From the NCBI RefSeq assembly GCF_030691015.1, contig NZ_JAUYFF010000002.1, forward strand, positions 248,001 through 312,000: DNA of 64,000 nucleotides. The letters run 5' to 3'. The notes beneath the pieces are model-generated. The model saw only the letters and a list, made by a program, of their open reading frames with translations. It searched no databases and was not told where the DNA came from. Below are positions 26,927-34,739 of this stretch, in pieces (within the stretch, counting starts at the first letter, position 1; each line of letters begins with the position of its first letter). Made by a program: the position numbers and the translations under genes. This DNA is from Sulfuricurvum sp. GTDB lineage: Bacteria; Campylobacterota; Campylobacteria; Campylobacterales; Sulfurimonadaceae.

Positions 26927-27332
26927 AGTACATCGACTGTTGATCCAGGGCATTGCCCTGATCGACGAGCTCTTGGAGTGATTCACTAAAAACGTTTTTC
27001 ATATCGTCTCGAATGCGATTCCAGTAGAGATGTAAAATCGGTTGTAACCGCTCATCGGTGGGGTTGCAAAGTTCCCCTTCCAGTGCCACTAAAATTTCAA
27101 ATACCGCAATCGTATTCGGGGCTTTCGCGAGCAAATAGCCCCCTCCTGCACCACGAATACTTTGAATCAATCCCTCTTTGCGCAAGGTAGCGAGAATTTG
27201 TTCAAGATAGTTTTGTGGGATATTAGCTTTTTCCGCAATGTCACGGATTTGAAGATGTCCTTGTCCATAGTGGAGCGCTAACTCATACATGGCGGCAAGG
27301 CCATAGCTCCCTTTAGTAGAAATACCTGCCAC
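26919..27332 (-). CDS. Rrf2-family transcription regulator (CymR-like)
   Basis: A 137-aa regulator starting at GTG after AGGAGAG. The winged helix is clear: S-T-K-G-S-Y-G-L-A-A-M-Y near 5, I-R-D-I-A-E-K-A-N-I-P-Q-N-Y-L-E-Q-I-L recognition helix, R-G-A-G-G-G-Y-L-L-A wing. It has a single Cys (C89), so it lacks the three-Cys Fe-S set of IscR; that pattern resembles CymR, which represses cysteine genes by binding cysteine synthase. As it ends tail-to-tail with the cys operon, control of the cysK promoter is the natural hypothesis. The palindrome at 18855-18874 is the candidate target. Confidence 0.82.
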   Translation of the reverse strand: MAGISTKGSYGLAAMYELALHYGQGHLQIRDIAEKANIPQNYLEQILATLRKEGLIQSIRGAGGGYLLAKAPNTIAVFEILVALEGELCNPTDERLQPILHLYWNRIRDDMKNVFSESLQELVDQGNALDQQSMYFI

Positions 27333-27415
27333 TGTTCTCTCCTATTGGATTGTAGTGGAGGTATTGTATTCGAGGTAGTGTTAATAGTCCATTAAGGACA
27401 TCGATTTAGAAGAGA

Positions 27416-28630
27416 TTATTCGCTCTCTTTCGGTGATTTGAACGATTTTACGTCTATTCGGCGAGGTGCGCGTTTCGGTGCGGCAGGTGCTTCGGAGGGT
27501 TTTCGATCTTGGTAAGGTTTTTTGTCCCCAAACGGCTTTTTATCTCCATAGGGTTTCTTGTCTCCAAACGGTTTCTTATCACCGTAAGGTTTTTTCTCGC
27601 CGAAGGCAGGCTTGTCACCGTAAGGTTTTTTGTCACCGAACGGCTTCTTATCCCCATAAGGTTTTTTGTCTCCGAACGGTTTCTTATCTCCGTAAGGTTT
27701 TTTCTCACCGAAAGCAGGTTTGTCACCGTAAGGCTTCTTATCCCCATAAGATTTTTTATCACCGAAAGCAGGTTTGTCACCGTAAGGCTTCTTATCCCCA
27801 TAAGGTTTTTTATCCCCGAACGGTTTCTTATCTCCGTAAGGCTTTTTCTCATCAGAGCTTTTTTCTTTGTCACCGAAAAACTTCGGTTTGCTGCTGTAAG
27901 GGGTTTTGGTTGCTTTTTCGGCATCGGAACGGGGTGTTCCGTCGATGTAGTGGTTTCGCTCGCGGGTTTTACCTTCGAAGATCGGTTTTCCGCTCTCATC
28001 TTTTCCGACAAAGCGAGGTTTGGCGTTGTGTTGTTTTTTAGCCATAAAACCATCCCCTTCATTGCGCGGAGGGCGTTTATCGCCGCGTGAATCCTCACGA
28101 AGGCGCTCAGGTCTGGTATCACGAACCGGCTTTTTATCACGGTTTCTAGGATCTTGAGCATCACGAGCTTCACGTTCGTCACGGCGAGCTTTCGCTTCGG
28201 CTTTTTGCTGATTGTCTACGGCGATACCGAAGTCAGGTTCGAACCCTTTTACTACCTCTTGGGTAATGGTTCGTCCGTTGAGCAATTCGATAGGGTAGAG
28301 CCGTTTTTGATCCTCTTCATCGAGGGTAATGAGGGCATATTCGCTGGCTCTGGCAAAGCGTGACATATAGAGAATCGCTTTATCCGGAAGATCATAGCTG
28401 ATAAGAACCTCACATCGTAGATCAGGGGCCTTTGCCAATTCTACATCACTTAAAACGGTGATATTTTTTCCGGCAAAAATAGTGGGAAGCTCTCCGGATT
28501 CAGTAGAGGTAATAATGAGAATACTTTTTCCGGCATTGCGTTCGATTAAAAAATGGATCAGTTCATTTTTACGTGGACGATTACATGGGTGGATACGATG
28601 GTTTTGGCGTTTTATAGGTGTCGATGACAT
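27416..28630 (-). CDS. Degenerate helicase-C-like protein with hexapeptide repeat tail
   Basis: A 404-aa protein with two halves. Residues 20-125 look like the second RecA-like (helicase C) domain of DEAD-box proteins: I-L-I-I-T-S-T (motif IV-like), then L-I-S-Y-D-L-P with L-Y-M-S-R-F-A-R-A-S where motifs V/VI normally give H-R-I-G-R-T-G-R. The first RecA domain and the Walker motifs are absent, so it should not hydrolyse ATP. Residues 140-260 are charged and disordered (R, D, K, E). Residues 262-375 are 19 tandem hexapeptides of K-K-P-Y/F-G-D and K-P-A-F-G-D/E type. RNA binding through the basic repeats is likely by analogy with DEAD-box tails. It stands alone. Confidence 0.7.
   Translation of the reverse strand: MSSTPIKRQNHRIHPCNRPRKNELIHFLIERNAGKSILIITSTESGELPTIFAGKNITVLSDVELAKAPDLRCEVLISYDLPDKAILYMSRFARASEYALITLDEEDQKRLYPIELLNGRTITQEVVKGFEPDFGIAVDNQQKAEAKARRDEREARDAQDPRNRDKKPVRDTRPERLREDSRGDKRPPRNEGDGFMAKKQHNAKPRFVGKDESGKPIFEGKTRERNHYIDGTPRSDAEKATKTPYSSKPKFFGDKEKSSDEKKPYGDKKPFGDKKPYGDKKPYGDKPAFGDKKSYGDKKPYGDKPAFGEKKPYGDKKPFGDKKPYGDKKPFGDKKPYGDKPAFGEKKPYGDKKPFGDKKPYGDKKPFGDKKPYQDRKPSEAPAAPKRAPRRIDVKSFKSPKESE
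27506..27847 (-). repeat. 19 x 18-bp in-frame tandem repeat
   Basis: The 342-bp tract encodes 19 hexapeptides, mostly K-K-P-Y-G-D and K-K-P-F-G-D, with three K-P-A-F-G-x units. A higher-order block of six units that begins with a K-P-A-F-G-E unit recurs. In-frame 18-bp units mean slippage changes length without a frameshift, so copy number is likely variable between strains. Confidence 0.9.
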
Positions 28631-28753
28631 TAAATAGTCCTTGGGTACATAGGCCTCATTAAAGAGGGGGGATAAGCGATCATTATGAAGAAGTCTCTTA
28701 CGCGTGATCGAGAGCGCGAATGGTAGCAGTATTATAGCGTAAAGCTACCTCTT

Positions 28754-29530
28754 TTACCTGTAAGCTTTTATTCCGAGCATTTCATCTAGACGTTGAAAGG
28801 TAAATCCTTGTTTTTTGAGCTGTTCGATGATGTTCGAGAGCGATGCGACACTGGTACGATTTCGGTGCATCAGGATAATATCGCCGTTTCGGACATTGCT
28901 GAGGACATTATGGACGACGGCATCGGGATCTTTGAGGGTCCAGTCGAGGGAATCGAGTGACCAGAGGAGCGTCGTCATTCCTTGTTGGTTCACGCAATCG
29001 ATCACCAGAGGATTGATAGAACCATACGGGGGGCGGCAGAGGAGGGGATAGCGTCCGGTAACTGTTTCAATCCGTGCTGCTGCGCGATCGAGCTGAGAGA
29101 TGATGGCACTCTCATTAAGATCACTCAGGCGGGGGTGGCTGAAGGAGTGGTTTAATACGAGGTGACCTTCTCGGTCGGTTCGCTGTACTACGGAGATATT
29201 GCCGTCTCTCATCGTCCCGCCGATCATAAAAAAAGCGGCTTTGACGTTATGGGTATTTAAAATATCGAGGAGTTTATAGGTGTTGTTCTCATCGGGAGAA
29301 TCATCGAACGTAAGGGCAACGGTTTTATTCTTAGGATTGCCGTTAACCAACACATTGCTATAGGTTCCATTGCGGACGGGGGTGATAGTGTCGGTACGCC
29401 ATTTGTGAAGAAACGTAGTGAGATTGGCATCGAGCAGGGGAGAATCCCCCCGAATTTCATAAAGAGGAGTGCATCCGCTAAAAAGGGCAATGTGCACAAG
29501 TGTGAGGAGAAGAATCAGCAGTTTTTTCAT
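28754..29530 (-). CDS. Polysaccharide deacetylase lipoprotein (NodB domain)
   Basis: A 258-aa protein whose start at 29530 overlaps the HI0933-like stop as ATGA. The N-terminus is a lipoprotein signal with L-F-S-G-C (lipobox). The NodB fold is marked by T-F-D-D-S-P-D near 78 (catalytic base and metal Asp), H-S-F-S-H near 130 (metal His pair), R-P-P-Y-G near 167 and L-M-H-R near 220 (catalytic His). The class removes N-acetyl or other acyl groups from polysaccharides or peptidoglycan. It would act at the envelope; the substrate is unknown. Confidence 0.85.
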   Translation of the reverse strand: MKKLLILLLTLVHIALFSGCTPLYEIRGDSPLLDANLTTFLHKWRTDTITPVRNGTYSNVLVNGNPKNKTVALTFDDSPDENNTYKLLDILNTHNVKAAFFMIGGTMRDGNISVVQRTDREGHLVLNHSFSHPRLSDLNESAIISQLDRAAARIETVTGRYPLLCRPPYGSINPLVIDCVNQQGMTTLLWSLDSLDWTLKDPDAVVHNVLSNVRNGDIILMHRNRTSVASLSNIIEQLKKQGFTFQRLDEMLGIKAYR

Positions 29531-30786
29531 AAAATAGGTACTCCTAAATGCCCCGCCACATAGCCGCTGGCAAACGACCATTGGAGATTATATCCGCCGC
29601 ATGGGCCGTCGAGATTCATCACTTCACCGCAAAAATAGAGCCCTGAGAGGATTTTACTCTCCATACTCTCAGGCCGTATCTCTTTGAGCGATACTCCGCC
29701 TCGTGTGATCATCGCCATTTTGAAGCCGTCATGGCCGATGATAGTGAGGGGTGTCCATGCGAGGAGTTTTAGGAGACGGTCACGTACACTCCCCTCAAGG
29801 CGGTTAAACCCTTTTTCAGGATCGGCATCCGCGAGGGTGCAGAGGGCGCGTGAGAGCGATTCGGGGAGTAGGGTCATTATATGGGTTAAAACCGATTGCT
29901 CAGGATTGCGATCGATCTCTTTTTTGATATGGGTCAATAGTTGCTCTTCGTTTAGCCCTTTGGTCATATTGATGAGGAGAGGGACAGAGCCGAATTTTTC
30001 GATCAGTGGGGTGATGTCGCGGGAAATATCGAGGACGACGGGACCACGAATCCCGTTTTGGGTGAAAATCAGATCGCCTGATGCACGGATATTTTTGGCC
30101 TTAGGGAGATCGACACGAATTTCTACTTTCGCGATTGTGTCGGCGCGGCACTCAGATACCCATGTCTCACGCGTACGTAGCGGCATCATGGCAGGGAAGA
30201 GTTCGCTCACTTTGTGTCCGACATCCGAGGCGATGGCGAATCCGTCCCCCTCAGCCCCTAGCTGAGGATACCCTAGCCCTCCGGTAGCGATGATAACGTT
30301 GGAGGAGTGAAAGCTCTGATCCGCTGTTCTGACTCCACAGACTTTTTCGCCGTTATGTTCCAGCCTCTCAACCCTAGAATCGGTGATGAGGGTGATATTC
30401 AGCCGTCCCATCTCCTCTTCAAGTGCTGTGATGATACTCACAGAGCTGTGGGAGATAGGAAAGACACGATAACCATCAGGGGCATGGCTCTCTACGCCGA
30501 GTTCGGCGAAAAAAGTAATGAGTGCTTTATGATCGAAGGCACTCAACGCAGGGGTCATAAATCGCCCATCACGTCCGAAGCGAGCCATAAATTCTTCATT
30601 GGAGAGGGTATTGGTGAGATTGCATCGCCCGCCACCCGTTGCTTTGAGTTTTGAGCCTATTTTTGAGAGTTTTTCGAGGAGGAGAACGGTGTTCCCTCGC
30701 CGTGCTGCTGTGATGGCGGCGATAAGGCCTGCCGCACCGGCACCCACAACAATCACATCATAATTAGGTTCAGAAGAATTTTGCAT
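29527..30786 (-). CDS. HI0933/BaiN-family FAD-dependent oxidoreductase
   Basis: A 419-aa flavoprotein. The start at 30786 puts the FAD fold (V-I-V-V-G-A-G-A-A-G near residue 11) close to the N-terminus; a longer frame to 30900 would overlap the rhodanese gene. G-G-G-R-C-N-L-T-N near 54 and I-A-T-G-G-L-G-Y-P near 165 are HI0933 signatures, with the C-terminal D-G-P-C-G-G-Y-N-L-Q-W-S-F-A-S-G loop near 400. The family reduces double bonds or tailors small molecules; the physiological role is unknown. It overlaps the deacetylase gene by 4 bp. Confidence 0.85.
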   Translation of the reverse strand: MQNSSEPNYDVIVVGAGAAGLIAAITAARRGNTVLLLEKLSKIGSKLKATGGGRCNLTNTLSNEEFMARFGRDGRFMTPALSAFDHKALITFFAELGVESHAPDGYRVFPISHSSVSIITALEEEMGRLNITLITDSRVERLEHNGEKVCGVRTADQSFHSSNVIIATGGLGYPQLGAEGDGFAIASDVGHKVSELFPAMMPLRTRETWVSECRADTIAKVEIRVDLPKAKNIRASGDLIFTQNGIRGPVVLDISRDITPLIEKFGSVPLLINMTKGLNEEQLLTHIKKEIDRNPEQSVLTHIMTLLPESLSRALCTLADADPEKGFNRLEGSVRDRLLKLLAWTPLTIIGHDGFKMAMITRGGVSLKEIRPESMESKILSGLYFCGEVMNLDGPCGGYNLQWSFASGYVAGHLGVPIL

Positions 30787-30832
30787 TGCGCCATTATAGC
30801 GGTGCACTCCGTAAAAAACAAAACAGACTCTT

Positions 30833-31312
30833 TTATTTACTACTTGTCGGAAATTTGTTTTCTTTCCATTCGCCAAATCCGTTAAGGAGCCAATAAACAT
30901 TGGTATACCCGAGTTTTCGAACCGCTAAAGCCGCTTCATACGAGTTGGCGCATGTTTCACCGTAACAATAGAAGAGAACTTTTTCGTCTTTATCTTTGGG
31001 GAGCTGTATGACGATGTATTCTGCTTTGGAAACATCAAAATAGACAGGATAGGCACCTTTGATATGCTCTTTTTGAAAATGGCGTTTTTCACGCGCATCG
31101 AAAAAATTGGCTTTTTGATCATAGAGCTTTTTTGCTGTTTTGACATCGACGACTTTGATCCCTTTTTCGGTTGCTTCTTTCACTTGAGGGGGAATAATAC
31201 ATATATCGTATTTGGTTTCGAAAATAATACTTTTTTCACCGTCGTATTCGACACTGCTAAGGGATGTCGTTAGTAAAGCGGTTAAAAGAGCAAAAAATAC
31301 CAAGCGCAACAT
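30833..31312 (-). CDS. Exported rhodanese-domain protein
   Basis: A 159-aa protein with a signal peptide (L-V-F-F-A-L-L-T-A-L) and one rhodanese domain. D-A-R-E-K-R-H-F near 72 matches the rhodanese substrate motif, and C-Y-G-E-T-C near 115-120 is the active-site loop, in place of the common C-R-x-G-x-R. The role is transfer of sulfane sulfur in the periplasm, sensible in a sulfur oxidiser. An extra N-terminal segment with a conserved C-I-I-P-P lies before the domain. It lies 46 bp from the HI0933-like gene on the same strand. Confidence 0.8.
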   Translation of the reverse strand: MLRLVFFALLTALLTTSLSSVEYDGEKSIIFETKYDICIIPPQVKEATEKGIKVVDVKTAKKLYDQKANFFDAREKRHFQKEHIKGAYPVYFDVSKAEYIVIQLPKDKDEKVLFYCYGETCANSYEAALAVRKLGYTNVYWLLNGFGEWKENKFPTSSK

Positions 31313-31447
31313 AATAAACTCCTTGAATCAATTTAGTTTAATCATAGGATAGAGAATATTAGTAAACTATAATATTTTTAAATAGATATACATAATAAGA
31401 ATTTATTTAGGATGTTTAATTGGAAGGTTAACGGAGTCTTTAGGAGA

Positions 31448-31469
31448 GAGGAGAGAACTTTCTCCTCTG
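31448..31469 (-). terminator. Hairpin after the parvulin gene
   Basis: AGAGGAGA (31448-31455), loop GAACTT, TCTCCTCT (31462-31469): a perfect 8-bp stem just beyond the parvulin stop at 31477. No T-run follows on the minus strand, so termination is uncertain. Confidence 0.35.
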
Positions 31470-31476
31470 AGGTGGA

Positions 31477-31755
31477 TTAGCCTCTAGCCGTCACTTCTAA
31501 AAGGTGGTAGCCGAATTGGGTTTTGATCGGGCCGTATAAAACGCCGACATCACCGTTAAATACCGCTTTGTCAAATTCAGGAACCATTTGACCGGGGCTA
31601 AATCGTCCCAAATCTCCCCCTTTGCGGCCGGATGGACATTGTGAGTGATCTGCCGCTACTTCAGCGAAAGAGGTTCCCTCTTCAATTTGTTTTTTGAGTT
31701 CGTTACACTCTGCTTCGGTAGTGACTAAGATATGACGTGCGGTTGCCCATGCCAT
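31477..31755 (-). CDS. Parvulin-type peptidyl-prolyl isomerase
   Basis: A 92-aa stand-alone parvulin: A-R-H-I-L-V at residues 6-11, C-P-S-G-R-K-G-G-D-L-G near 40-50, then M-V-P-E-F-D-K-A-V-F and the terminal F-G-Y-H-L-L-E-V. These give the catalytic His pair and the C/S-P-S-G segment. No signal peptide or membrane segment, so it acts in the cytoplasm as a small prolyl isomerase like E. coli PpiC. Monocistronic. Confidence 0.93.
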   Translation of the reverse strand: MAWATARHILVTTEAECNELKKQIEEGTSFAEVAADHSQCPSGRKGGDLGRFSPGQMVPEFDKAVFNGDVGVLYGPIKTQFGYHLLEVTARG

Positions 31756-31796
31756 GATGATCCTTTGTATTTTTTTTTGAAATTTTACTCAAATTA

Positions 31797-32711
31797 TCAA
31801 TATTTTTTGTTTGTATTGACGAGAAGGTCTTTTTCGCTCAGATCTTCCATCAATATTTTGAGATGTTTGAGGCTTAAAAGTTTCAAGGTATCGCTTTTCT
31901 CTTTTTTGAACTCGCTAGAGAATCCGTTTTTGGAGAAGATAACGAAGATATCGGGGATCAGTGCCACTTTTGCACATTTTTCCTGCAATTTGGAGAGCTC
32001 TGATTTGTTCGCTTTGGATTTAGAGGTTTTGCACGACCCCACAATCACCTTATCCCCCTTGGTTTTACCCAATATTTCAATTTCGGTATTTTTGTCCCAG
32101 TATGAGCCGATTTTTGCCACCCAGTCCTCTTTGAAACTTTGTTTGACGAGGGCGATCGTCAGTGCTTCATAGATTTGATCGAAAAAGCTCGCTTTGGTGT
32201 TTTCCCATTTCTCTTTCGTTTCGGCGAAATCCCCCTCTTTGATCCCCTTGTAATAGGGTGATACGGAGGAGAACCAAAAGCGCAAAAACGGTGCGCTAAA
32301 TTGGAGACGCTCAGAAACTTCTTCTGTCTCATCGATGGGATCGGCTTGAGATGCTTGTCGCGAGAGTAAGCCAAACTTGATCAAAAAGGCGGCTGATTCT
32401 TCCCCCTCTTTACGGGTTAGATCGGCACGTCGATAGGCGGAATATTCACGTCGATCACCCAATGCCACCGCTGAAAGGAGTGCATGGTGTGATTTGTTGC
32501 TCTGGGTGATTTTGGTCAAATCGCCGTGAATGTAGCGGTAATTTGCCAAAATTTTCTCTTCGATCAGCTCCTCGAGAGGTTTTGTCATATCGACACTCCA
32601 TCCCATTCCGCCGAATACGGCGAAGTACTCTATCGCTTTTTCGATATCGGTGGCGTTGTTTTGAAAACAAAATGAGCGAAATTGCTGAAGGAGAGTGGGG
32701 TGTTTAGACAT
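31797..32711 (-). CDS. DUF234-type protein (archaeal-ATPase C-terminal nuclease-like)
   Basis: A 304-aa protein that resembles the C-terminal half of DUF234 'archaeal ATPase' proteins, without the P-loop ATPase domain. Residues 1-170 are helical with a winged-helix feel (R-L-Q-F-S-A-P-F-L-R-F-W-F near 140). The last part has E-I-E-I-L-G and V-G-S-C-K near 220-235, a PD-(D/E)xK-like nuclease or remnant with E, K and a CK in place of xEK. Function is unknown; related proteins are common in Campylobacterota. It reads as complete, so separation from the ATPase domain appears ancestral. Confidence 0.6.
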   Translation of the reverse strand: MSKHPTLLQQFRSFCFQNNATDIEKAIEYFAVFGGMGWSVDMTKPLEELIEEKILANYRYIHGDLTKITQSNKSHHALLSAVALGDRREYSAYRRADLTRKEGEESAAFLIKFGLLSRQASQADPIDETEEVSERLQFSAPFLRFWFSSVSPYYKGIKEGDFAETKEKWENTKASFFDQIYEALTIALVKQSFKEDWVAKIGSYWDKNTEIEILGKTKGDKVIVGSCKTSKSKANKSELSKLQEKCAKVALIPDIFVIFSKNGFSSEFKKEKSDTLKLLSLKHLKILMEDLSEKDLLVNTNKKY

Positions 32712-32783
32712 AAGAGGGCAACCTTGTATTAATTACCGCATTATAGCCTAAAGGATTTTACTCTTTTATTGAGAAAAAGGTGT

Positions 32784-32948
32784 TTATCCGTATATCGGAA
32801 CAGTATCAAATACGCCGAACATTTTTACTATACTGTAGATGATTGTACCTTCTATGGTTCCGATACAAAAACCGTACACTATTCCTCGCCATATCGTACC
32901 CCACGAATCTTTCGACTCAAATACCCACGGGTTCAGAAAGAGTTCCAT
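32784..32948 (-). CDS. 54-aa small membrane protein
   Basis: Read directly from the minus strand: an ATG at 32946-32948 with AAAGGAG 6 bases upstream, 54 codons, stop at 32784-32786. The N-terminus is polar with aromatic residues (M-E-L-F-L-N-P-W-V-F), then a hydrophobic helix (I-V-Y-G-F-C-I-G-T-I ... Y-S-I-V), then a short tail. No known family was recognised. The good ribosome site, clean stop and TM segment support a real gene. It is isolated between the DUF234 gene and the winged-helix gene. Confidence 0.65.
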   Translation of the reverse strand: MELFLNPWVFESKDSWGTIWRGIVYGFCIGTIEGTIIYSIVKMFGVFDTVPIYG

Positions 32949-33086
32949 TCCGTGCTCCTTTATGAAACTGGCAGTATCAAAAACGTGATGGGACTATGAT
33001 AGTATCATTCGGCTAAATGAAATATTTAAAAACAGAATTAAATTCTTTTGAATCCAATGTGTAACATACAAAAGGATAAACGCTCT

Positions 33087-33431
33087 TTAGAGACGCTCGC
33101 TCCCTTTTTGGGTTAAGATTAGCGTCACCCCATCTTCTTGGATTTCGATCAATCCGTCGTGTTTCAGCTCGTCCATTGCAATTTGGAAAGGGCGGTCTTG
33201 TTTGGAATCGAGTTTTTTCAAGATAGCACTGATGACGTCTTGTTTGCTCATAATATGACCTGCTTGGGCATGGCTGCTTTTGAACCAGTTCAAAAACATC
33301 GCTTTAATCTCATTCTTCTGAGTGGTTTCAATATTCTCTTTTTTTGGTGCAGGTTTGCGGGCAAAGTTTTGAGGAGCATTTCTACTATCGCGTCTTGGTG
33401 CGGGTTTTCGGTTAGTGGCAGGTGGTTTGAT
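33087..33431 (-). CDS. Winged-helix-like protein with a non-ATG start candidate
   Basis: The first in-frame ATG is at 33299 (70 aa). However, the frame is open upstream to 33431 with convincing low-complexity protein sequence (R-K-P-A-P-R-R-D-S-R, then A-R-K-P-A-P-K-K-E) and no ATG, GTG or TTG. An AAGGA lies 7 bases before ATC at 33429-33431, so ATC is the best candidate start (114 aa). The C-terminal part has F-Q-I-A-M-D-E-L-K-H-D-G-L-I-E-I and V-T-L-I-L-T-Q-K-G, a winged-helix shape with a wing near the end. It may bind nucleic acid. Start is uncertain; the shorter form is the conservative call. Confidence 0.5.
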   Translation of the reverse strand: MKPPATNRKPAPRRDSRNAPQNFARKPAPKKENIETTQKNEIKAMFLNWFKSSHAQAGHIMSKQDVISAILKKLDSKQDRPFQIAMDELKHDGLIEIQEDGVTLILTQKGSERL

Positions 33432-33571
33432 GGGGTATCCTTCGTATCCGTTTTAGTATCGTATTGTAGTGATTTTTACTAAAAATAGGGATATTAGTAT
33501 CTAGTAGAAGTTTTTTGGTAAAATAACGATCTTTTATAACTGAGTAAAATTGATAACAGATAAGGATTGAG

Positions 33572-33991
33572 ATGAAAGAGTTGAGCGCTATTGATTTAAA
33601 ACTTGCGTTCGAGCAGGATATACGGATGGCTTTGTATACCCTTGATCGATACAACATTGAAGCTAATCTCGCCTTAGTCGCCTGTGATGATTATGATATT
33701 GATAAAGCGCACTTGATTGAGAGTGTTCGACAAAGCGATATCATTAAAAAAGTGAATGAGCACTACCTTGCAGTTTTATTTACCTTTGTGGATCACATCG
33801 GTGCGGGACGTGCTTTGGAAAAGTTGGTCAATCTGTATGAGGAGTTTCATCTCAAAGGGAGCTTGATCATTTTGAAAAAAGGGGAAACGGTGGAAGAGGT
33901 GTGTGCTCGATTGTTAAAAGCGAATCATATTATCCATCAAGACCCAAGCAGTAAAATATTTAACGAATTCGAGTACGCTTCCGCTCTTTAG
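33572..33991 (+). CDS. Small protein resembling a degenerate GGDEF domain
   Basis: A 139-aa protein of uncertain family. R-Q-S-D-I-I-K-K-V-N-E-H-Y-L-A-V-L-F-T-F near residues 52-72 resembles the beta-hairpin of GGDEF domains (where L-R-x-S-D-x-x-x-R-x-G-G-D-E-F-A-V-L is expected) but G-G-D-E-F is replaced by V-N-E-H-Y. A-G-R-A-L-E-K-L-V follows as the next helix. It would not make cyclic di-GMP; a binding or structural role is possible. Alternatives include an unrelated alpha-beta protein. The AAGGATTGAG ribosome site is good. Confidence 0.5.
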   Translation: MKELSAIDLKLAFEQDIRMALYTLDRYNIEANLALVACDDYDIDKAHLIESVRQSDIIKKVNEHYLAVLFTFVDHIGAGRALEKLVNLYEEFHLKGSLIILKKGETVEEVCARLLKANHIIHQDPSSKIFNEFEYASAL

Positions 33992-34010
33992 AGTATTTTT
34001 CGGAAAGATG

Positions 34011-34739
34011 TTATTTCGGAAACGGGAGCATCATCCGAACCCGTTTTTGATACTCTTTATAGGTATTCCCCAATGTGTAAATCAAATCTCTCTCTTCATA
34101 TTTAAGACCGATAAAAATATAGATACTCAATGTGACAGAGAGCATCAGGTGCGAATAGGACATAGTAGGTGTTAACCACACTCCGATCAGTATTCCCAGC
34201 TGGATCGGATGACGTACCCATTTGTAAAACAATCTCTCTTTGAACGCGACGGAGGGTTCAGGCTTGTTGAGGAGGTTCCGATAGATCTGTTGTAGTCCGA
34301 AGAGTTCGAAATGGTTGATGATAAAAGTAGAAAAGAGCGAAAACGCCCAGCCGAAAAGATAGCCTGCAGTTAATAAGGCTTTTCCTATCTCATTATCGAC
34401 TTGCCATAAAAATCCCTCTAACGGCTGCCAGTACAAACAAATCAACCCCAGTGCCAATCCTGAAAAAAGGACATAGGTACTCCTCTCTGCGGCTTGAGGA
34501 ATAATCTTGGTTAGATAGTGCTTGAAGAACGAGCGCGCCATCACCGAATGTTGCAGCGCGAATATCGAGACTAAAATGAGGTTGATACTAAAAGCACTAA
34601 TCAAGGGGACCGGATACTGAGTGTTAACACTCGTCTCCATAAATTCCCACTCACCGATGTATAAAATGAACCAGACCTGCGCGATCAGGGCACCGGTATA
34701 GGCAAGTATTCCATAGATAAAAATGATGGATTTACTCAT
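34011..34739 (-). CDS. MddA-like methanethiol S-methyltransferase
   Basis: A 242-aa membrane protein with about six helices. Q-H-S-V-M-A-R near 63, E-R-S-T-Y-V-L-F near 85, T-F-I-I-N-H-F-E-L-F-G-L-Q near 138, W-V-R-H-P-I-Q-L-G near 175 and the final Y-E-E-R-D-L with R-V-R-M-M-L-P are all hallmarks of MddA, which S-methylates methanethiol to dimethyl sulfide; the family is isoprenylcysteine methyltransferase-like (R-H-P and E-E-R-D bind SAM). It overlaps the SDR-DUF2867 gene start by 4 bp. In a sulfur bacterium it could detoxify methanethiol; enzyme activity is inferred. Confidence 0.8.
   Translation of the reverse strand: MSKSIIFIYGILAYTGALIAQVWFILYIGEWEFMETSVNTQYPVPLISAFSINLILVSIFALQHSVMARSFFKHYLTKIIPQAAERSTYVLFSGLALGLICLYWQPLEGFLWQVDNEIGKALLTAGYLFGWAFSLFSTFIINHFELFGLQQIYRNLLNKPEPSVAFKERLFYKWVRHPIQLGILIGVWLTPTMSYSHLMLSVTLSIYIFIGLKYEERDLIYTLGNTYKEYQKRVRMMLPFPK

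Noticed and set aside
27506-27847. Tandem 18-bp repeats that could be mistaken for a CRISPR array
   Set aside because: The units are directly adjacent with no unique spacers and are in frame inside a protein gene; there are no cas genes in the window.
27454-28182. Long alternative frames across the helicase-like repeat tract on both strands
   Set aside because: Repeats of 18 bp keep every frame open, so long frames are expected by structure. Only the frame giving K-K-P-Y-G-D and the helicase-C half reads as protein.
28230-28250. GGTTCGAA-like T-loop word suggesting a tRNA
   Set aside because: It is inside a coding region and no cloverleaf arms surround it; no tRNA was found in the window.
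32769-32999. A 76-aa plus-strand frame
   Set aside because: The minus strand in the same place has a ribosome site and a hydrophobic helix (32784-32948), which explains the stretch better.
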